NCBI GenBank assembly: GCA_003455565.1
Contig: DMQW01000432.1
Coordinates: 1 to 11,360, forward strand
Direction of reading: 5' to 3'
Length of the DNA stretch: 11,360 bases
DNA from: Limisphaerales bacterium
GTDB lineage: Bacteria > Verrucomicrobiota > Verrucomicrobiia > Limisphaerales > UBA11358
Below the pieces are notes generated by a model that saw only the letters and a list, made by a program, of their open reading frames with translations, was not told where the DNA came from and searched no databases. Positions 6,976-11,360 of the stretch are shown in pieces (position 1 is the first letter of the stretch; each line of letters opens with the position of its first letter). The position numbers were made by a program, and so were the translations under genes.

Positions 6976-8553
6976 ATGAAAAATCCAATTATTCTCCTAA
7001 CCCTCGCGGTCCTGCCGCTCTCGGCTCTCGCGGCCGATGTCACCGGCACCTGGAAAAGCGAATTCGATTCGCAGATCGGCAACCAGAAATACACCTTCAC
7101 CTTCAAGCAGGACGGCACGAACCTGACGGGGAAAGCCAGCTCGGAAATCAGCGACCAGAAACGGGAAGCCGATTTGAAAGAAGGCAAGGTTGACGGCGAA
7201 GCGATTTCATTTGTCGAAATGCTGAATTTCCAGGGCAACGATATTCGCATCACCTACACCGGCAAACTCACGACCGGCGACAACGAAATCAAATTCACGC
7301 GCGAGGTTGGCGAATTTGCCAAGGAAGAAATCGTGGCCAAACGGGAGCTGGCCGCAGCCGCGACGGTTGAGGCTAATATTACGGGCGAGTGGCAGGCGCA
7401 ATTTGACACGCAGCGCGGTTTACAGAAATACACCTTCACGTTCAAGCAGGACGGCACCAGTGTGACTGGCAAAGCCAACGTGGGAATGGAAGATCAAAAG
7501 CGCGAGGCCGAGTTGAAGAATGGCAAGGTCGAAGGCGATGTGGTGTCATTTGCCGAGCCGTTGAACATTCAGGGCAACTACATCAACATCACCTACACCG
7601 GCAAGCTCTCGGCCAAAGGTGACGAGATTAATTTCAAGCGCCAGGTCGGAGATTTCGGATCTTCAGAAGCCACAGCCAAACGCACAGCGGCAGCGAAGCC
7701 GGCAACGACGAATCCAGAGTCAGTCGGCGCACGTGGTCCGCGCGGCGGACGTGGCAATCAACCAATCGTGCTCGGCCCGGACGATAAGCCGGCTTTCCCC
7801 AAAGCGCCCGAAGGTTTTGACAAAGCCCGCGATGGCATCGCCCACGGCACAATTGAAACCGTCGAGTATGACTCGACCACCGTCGGCAACAAGCGCAAGA
7901 CGCTCGTCTATCTGCCGCCGGGTTATTCAGCCGACACAAAATATCCCGTGCTCTATCTCCTGCACGGCATCGGCGGCGACGAGGAGGAATGGCACAAGCA
8001 GGGTCATCCCGAAATCATTCTCGACAATCTCATCGCGGACAAAAAGACCCTGCCGATGATCGTGATTTTGCCGAACGGTCGCGCGCAGGCAAATGACCGA
8101 GCCGAGGGGAACATCATGGCGGCCGCGCCTGCGTTTGCGGTATTCGAGCAGGACCTGCTCACAGACCTCATTCCGTTCATCCAATCGAAATACTCCACGC
8201 AGACGAACCGCGAGAACCGCGCGCTGGCCGGGCTTTCCATGGGCGGCGGTCAGTCGCTGAACTTCGGTCTCGCGCATCTCGATACCTTCGCCTGGATTGG
8301 CGGATTCTCCTGCGCGCCGAACACCAAGATGCCAGAAGAATTGGTGCCCGATCCCGCGAAGGCAAACGAGATGCTCAAGCTGCTCTGGATTTCTGGCGGC
8401 GATAAGGACGGGTTGATCAACATCGGCCAGCGGACTCACTTGTATCTCAAGGAAAAGAAAGTCAAACACATCTGGAATGTGGACTCTGGTGGCCACGATT
8501 TTGCCGTCTGGAAAAATAATCTGTATCAGTTTGCCCAACTGATTTTCCGGTGA
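6976..8553 (+). CDS. CE1-type esterase with tandemly duplicated N-terminal beta domain
   Basis: Secreted alpha/beta-hydrolase of the esterase D/CE1 group; a feruloyl or acetyl-xylan-type esterase is the likeliest role. It has 525 residues from the ATG at 6976; an in-frame TTG at 6958 is rejected because the signal peptide (1-20, ending SALAA) begins at the ATG. Two copies of a roughly 100-residue beta-rich domain follow (22-123 and 135-236), each with TGxW near the start, QKYTFTFKQDG and TYTGKL. A Pro/Gly/Ala-rich linker spans about 237-275. The hydrolase domain has YPVLYLLHGIGGDEEEW (323-339), nucleophile S421 in GLSMGG, probable acid D478 in GGDKDG and H507 in SGGHDF. The catalytic part is paralogous to the preceding esterase, but the accessory module is different. 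The duplicated domain may bind carbohydrate or anchor the enzyme; I do not recognise a named family. The stop at 8551-8553 is followed at once by a large inverted repeat. Confidence 0.9.
   Translation: MKNPIILLTLAVLPLSALAADVTGTWKSEFDSQIGNQKYTFTFKQDGTNLTGKASSEISDQKREADLKEGKVDGEAISFVEMLNFQGNDIRITYTGKLTTGDNEIKFTREVGEFAKEEIVAKRELAAAATVEANITGEWQAQFDTQRGLQKYTFTFKQDGTSVTGKANVGMEDQKREAELKNGKVEGDVVSFAEPLNIQGNYINITYTGKLSAKGDEINFKRQVGDFGSSEATAKRTAAAKPATTNPESVGARGPRGGRGNQPIVLGPDDKPAFPKAPEGFDKARDGIAHGTIETVEYDSTTVGNKRKTLVYLPPGYSADTKYPVLYLLHGIGGDEEEWHKQGHPEIILDNLIADKKTLPMIVILPNGRAQANDRAEGNIMAAAPAFAVFEQDLLTDLIPFIQSKYSTQTNRENRALAGLSMGGGQSLNFGLAHLDTFAWIGGFSCAPNTKMPEELVPDPAKANEMLKLLWISGGDKDGLINIGQRTHLYLKEKKVKHIWNVDSGGHDFAVWKNNLYQFAQLIFR
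7039..7683 (+). repeat. Intragenic tandem duplication, 339-nt (113-codon) period
   Basis: Codons 22-123 and 135-236 of the second esterase align end to end at a constant offset of 113 residues without a single gap. Counted by hand, 62 of 102 positions are identical. The best conserved stretch, QKYTFTFKQDGT, is also nearly identical in DNA (around 7084-7115 and 7423-7454). This indicates duplication of one domain unit within the gene, followed by substitution but no indel. Confidence 0.9.
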
Positions 8554-8639
8554 GTCATTTTACCGGCTGAACCGCAGTCGTAAATCTTTTGTGGCGCTTG
8601 GCGGCGGCTGTGTCATCGAACTGAATCCGGCAAAATGAC
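8554..8639. repeat. Long-range inverted repeat directly after the esterase stop
   Basis: gtcattttaccgg (8554-8566) pairs with ccggcaaaatgac (8627-8639) at 12 of 13 positions, around a 60-base intervening segment. The left arm begins at the base after the esterase stop codon. It lies in the 123-base convergent gap before the GH2 stop. It could be a bidirectional terminator or 3'-end stabiliser, or the terminal repeats of a roughly 86-bp MITE-like element. I see no clear target-site duplication. Confidence 0.5.
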
Positions 8640-8661
8640 ACACGGAGATGCACGCTGAACT

Positions 8662-8679
8662 TGAATCATGGGAGATTCA
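8662..8679 (-). terminator. Small hairpin overlapping GH2 stop codon (weak candidate)
   Basis: tgaatc (8662-8667) pairs with gattca (8674-8679) around a 6-base loop, and the right arm contains the TGA stop of the leftward GH2 gene (8677-8679). No U tract follows, so any terminator role is weak and the larger inverted repeat at 8554-8639 is the better candidate. Confidence 0.2.
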
Positions 8680-11289
8680 TTGAGCGGATAAATTTCCGAG
8701 CACGGCCACTTCAGCGAGCGCAGCGGGTTTTGCATTTGGTGTTCCCACAAACGCCACACGAAGGAAGCGTCCACGCGCGCTGTTCACGCCGGATAGCGTC
8801 TGGGTTTTCACGCTGCTTGCGTTGTGGGTTTGGTCGGAAACCACTTTCCAGCCACTGTTGCCGTCATCCGATATTTCGACGCGATAACGCCAGTTGCCGT
8901 CGAAGGGGAACGAGAGCTTTACGGTGCTAACAGTGACGATGCGTTCCAAATCGATGCACAGCCACGCGTTTGTGTCCGTGGCTTCGGCTCGCCAGAATGT
9001 GGCGGCATTACCGTCGTTGGCGAGGCGTCCGCTATGTCCGGACGCTTCGCTGCTGGCGCGCGTCGGATTTGCCAGGCCAAATGTCATGAGCGGACCATTG
9101 CCCGCCGTTTCGGTGAAACGCACATACGGACGCGGTTGCACCGATGGCGTTTTGCCGGCGGTGAATTTCGGTTCGCCACGCGAAGTGATTTGAATCGTCG
9201 CGTCTTTCAATCCGGGCGAGGTGGCGCGTATTACCGTTTTGCCGGCATGGTAAGACCGGAATTCCATAGCCGCCTGGCCGTCGTGGATGGCGATATCCGA
9301 GTTTGGCGCGAACGTGATGGACGGCCCGGTGGGAAATTCGCCGGGACCGGATTCGATTGCGAGCGTCACGGGCGGACAGTTGTTGATCGCCTTGCCGTCT
9401 TTGTCCACGACGGTCACGATGATCTGCGCGTCGTCTGTGCCGTCCACGGATTGAAGCTTGGTTTTGTCCGTCGTGAGTTTTAGTGCGGCGGGGACACCGT
9501 TGCCCGGCCAGGCGGGCGGCGGGATGTGCAGATATTCGTTGCGATACCAATACCATTGCCGTTTCGGCAGGCGGAAATAATCCACCATTCCCATCGCGCC
9601 GAACCGCCTTCCGGCGAGGCTGCCGTGATCGAAGGCGCACCAGATCACCTCGCCGCTGCGCCACGGCAAACGCCAGGAATCGGCTTTGCTTTTCTTCGCG
9701 CCGGGAGTGCCGGGCAAATCGCCCCAGCCGGGGTCATACTTGCCGGGACGGTCCTCCGTGGTTGAGCCATATTCGGTGACGACACTGGGAATTCCCGGAT
9801 TTACAAACAACCGCGCGCCGTCGCCATTATAGCCCGCAATGTCGCCGAGCTTGTCGATGTCGCCGCGCTGGCAGCCGCCAATGCCCGCCGGCCGTGTGGG
9901 ATCGAGTTCATGGGAATACGCCACGAGTTCACGCAGAAAATTCTGCACCTTCGGCATCACGGAGCCGTCGCTGAAGAACGGCTCATTGCTCATGCTCCAG
10001 ACGATGATGCTGGGATGGTTGCGATGGATGCGGATCATGTCGCGCAGGCTGGCTTTCACGCTCGCTTCAAAGCCGGCTTCGTCCGCCGGGTTCGTTGGAT
10101 ACGCGCTGGCGGCCCACGGGCTTCTGAATCCGGTGGTGCCCCAGAAACAGTTTTCCGACCAGAACAACATGCCCAACTGATCGCACGCCTCGGAAAAAGT
10201 CGGCGCGTGTGGATAATGCGAGCCGCGAATGAAATCAAACCCGGCGTCCTTCACCAGCTTCACGTCGCGAAAAAATCCGCTGTCGGCTACGGCGTCGCCC
10301 CAGCCAGCGTGGTCCTGATGCACATTGGCACCCTTGAAATAATAGTGTTCACCGTTGAGAAAAAATCCCTGGTCGGCGGTGAACTTGAACCAGCGGAAAC
10401 CCAGCGGCGACGTGTAATCGTCCACCGGCTTGCCGCCATCGAGCACGGTGGTTTTCACCGAATATAGATTCGGCTGCGCTGGCGACCAGAGTTTTGGATT
10501 CGCAATTGGCGCGCTGGTCTGATCGAAGACGTTGGTCCCGCCCGGCGCGATGGTTTGCGTGGATTCCATTTGCGCGACGATTTTTTCCTTCGCGTCCACC
10601 ACGCTGGTTTTCAGCGTCACAGACTTGGCCGCGCCGGAATCGTTCACCACCTCGGTCTTCACGTTGACCGTGACGGATTCCTTGGACACCTGCGGCGTGG
10701 TGACAGACGTGCCATACCACGCGACATGGATCGGCGCGGTGGCGACGAGCCGGGCGTCGCGATAAATGCCGCCGGAGAAAGTGTGCTCGCCGGCGCGCGG
10801 TGCCAGGCGCGGATCCCAGATGTTATTCACGCGCACCGCAACAACATTGTCTCCGGGTTTCAGTTCGTCAGTGATGTCGAAAGTGAATCCGGTGTAGCCG
10901 CCTTGGTGTTCGCCGATGCGCTGGCCGTTCACGAACACTTCCGCGACCTGAAACACGCCGTCGAATTCCAGGTTCACACGCTTGCCAGACCACGCCTTCG
11001 GCACGTTGAAATGTTTCCGATACCACCCGCAGCCGACATAAAACCGATCCGCCGCGAAATACGGCATGGAGAACGAGTGCGGCAAATTGGCGTCACTCCA
11101 CTTGGCATCGTCAAATGCGGCCGCTGCCGCGCCAGCGACGTCGCCAAGCTGGAATTTCCATTCGCGGTTGAAGTTGACGGTTTGCCGAAGATTGGCAGCC
11201 GGCAAAATCGTCGCCGAACAAACCGATATAAGAACCGAGAGCAGCCAGAAAGCCGCAATTCTGCGGCACGAGTTCGCTTTCCAGATCAT
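8677..11289 (-). CDS. GH2 beta-galactosidase-type enzyme with Ig-like and F5/8C-type C-terminal domains
   Basis: Retaining exo-glycosidase of family GH2, most likely a beta-galactosidase acting on galactan or arabinogalactan side chains; other GH2 activities are possible. It has 870 residues. A signal peptide covers about 1-32 (hydrophobic AAFWLLSVLISV, ending LPAA). The GH2 sugar-binding domain spans about 37-185 (WYRKHFNVPKAWSGKRVNLEFDGVF). An Ig-like domain spans about 187-300. The barrel spans about 303-590, with FKGANVHQDHAGWGDA (318-333), acid/base E436 in WSMSNEPF and nucleophile E506 in VVTEYGS. Residues about 600-705 form an Ig/invasin-like module (KLTTDKTKLQSVDGTDDAQIIVTV). Residues about 735-868 form an F5/8C (CBM32-like) module (ANDGNAATFWRAE, then CIDLERIVTVSTVKLSF). 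Four hand-counted lines average about 64% GC. No Shine-Dalgarno motif precedes the ATG at 11289. The gene is convergent with the second esterase, so it is not in that operon. The 71 bases upstream of it hold no gene I can see. Confidence 0.93.
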   Translation of the reverse strand: MIWKANSCRRIAAFWLLSVLISVCSATILPAANLRQTVNFNREWKFQLGDVAGAAAAAFDDAKWSDANLPHSFSMPYFAADRFYVGCGWYRKHFNVPKAWSGKRVNLEFDGVFQVAEVFVNGQRIGEHQGGYTGFTFDITDELKPGDNVVAVRVNNIWDPRLAPRAGEHTFSGGIYRDARLVATAPIHVAWYGTSVTTPQVSKESVTVNVKTEVVNDSGAAKSVTLKTSVVDAKEKIVAQMESTQTIAPGGTNVFDQTSAPIANPKLWSPAQPNLYSVKTTVLDGGKPVDDYTSPLGFRWFKFTADQGFFLNGEHYYFKGANVHQDHAGWGDAVADSGFFRDVKLVKDAGFDFIRGSHYPHAPTFSEACDQLGMLFWSENCFWGTTGFRSPWAASAYPTNPADEAGFEASVKASLRDMIRIHRNHPSIIVWSMSNEPFFSDGSVMPKVQNFLRELVAYSHELDPTRPAGIGGCQRGDIDKLGDIAGYNGDGARLFVNPGIPSVVTEYGSTTEDRPGKYDPGWGDLPGTPGAKKSKADSWRLPWRSGEVIWCAFDHGSLAGRRFGAMGMVDYFRLPKRQWYWYRNEYLHIPPPAWPGNGVPAALKLTTDKTKLQSVDGTDDAQIIVTVVDKDGKAINNCPPVTLAIESGPGEFPTGPSITFAPNSDIAIHDGQAAMEFRSYHAGKTVIRATSPGLKDATIQITSRGEPKFTAGKTPSVQPRPYVRFTETAGNGPLMTFGLANPTRASSEASGHSGRLANDGNAATFWRAEATDTNAWLCIDLERIVTVSTVKLSFPFDGNWRYRVEISDDGNSGWKVVSDQTHNASSVKTQTLSGVNSARGRFLRVAFVGTPNAKPAALAEVAVLGNLSAQ

Positions 11290-11360
11290 GGGTGGTGGTG
11301 GTTGAACAGGCTCGAATGAACCAGTCGGGCTGGCGGTGGTTGGCCTTGCATCGATTTGGT

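Noticed and set aside
10555..11319. 254-residue plus-strand frame opposite the GH2 gene
   Set aside because: Antisense shadow with no domain; the GH2 sugar-binding domain on the other strand explains the sequence.

Overview
This 11.4 kb window is a carbohydrate-degradation gene cluster. It encodes six large enzymes, and the five with an intact N-terminus all start with a Sec-type signal peptide. The gene set looks like a soil or freshwater Verrucomicrobium or Planctomycete-like bacterium: secreted glycoside hydrolases joined to NPCBM, Ig-like and F5/8C-type modules, moderately GC-rich coding DNA, AT-rich leaders without Shine-Dalgarno motifs, and no SusC/SusD pair. The lineage is an inference from style, not from a marker gene. 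I see no tRNA, rRNA, CRISPR array, transposase, transporter or regulator gene.

Layout, left to right: (1) bases 1-1705, rightward, the 3' part of a GH27 alpha-galactosidase-type enzyme whose N-terminal module is cut at the window edge next to a perfect 20-bp palindrome. (2) 1751-3070, leftward, a GH43 arabinofuranosidase/xylosidase-type enzyme with a CBM6-like tail, AT-richer than its neighbours. (3) 3242-5308, leftward, a GH51 alpha-L-arabinofuranosidase with an inserted carbohydrate-binding module. (4) 5309-5694, a 386-base divergent intergenic region with a clean 7+4+7 dyad and repeated TGTCA motifs. (5) 5695-6924 and 6976-8553, rightward, two tandem CE1-type esterases with different N-terminal accessory modules; the second carries an exact-length 113-residue domain duplication. 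(6) 8554-8676, a convergent intergenic region with a strong long-range inverted repeat. (7) 8677-11289, leftward, a GH2 beta-galactosidase-type enzyme with Ig-like and F5/8C-type C-terminal modules.

Taken together, alpha-galactosidase, arabinofuranosidases, beta-galactosidase and two feruloyl/acetyl-type esterases would suit stripping of side chains from an esterified, arabinose- and galactose-decorated plant polysaccharide. Candidates are feruloylated arabinan/galactan of pectin, arabinogalactan, or heavily substituted glucuronoarabinoxylan. The families are well supported by catalytic motifs. The exact substrate is inference. No endo-acting backbone enzyme or transporter lies in the window, so the locus is either a debranching module or continues outside it.
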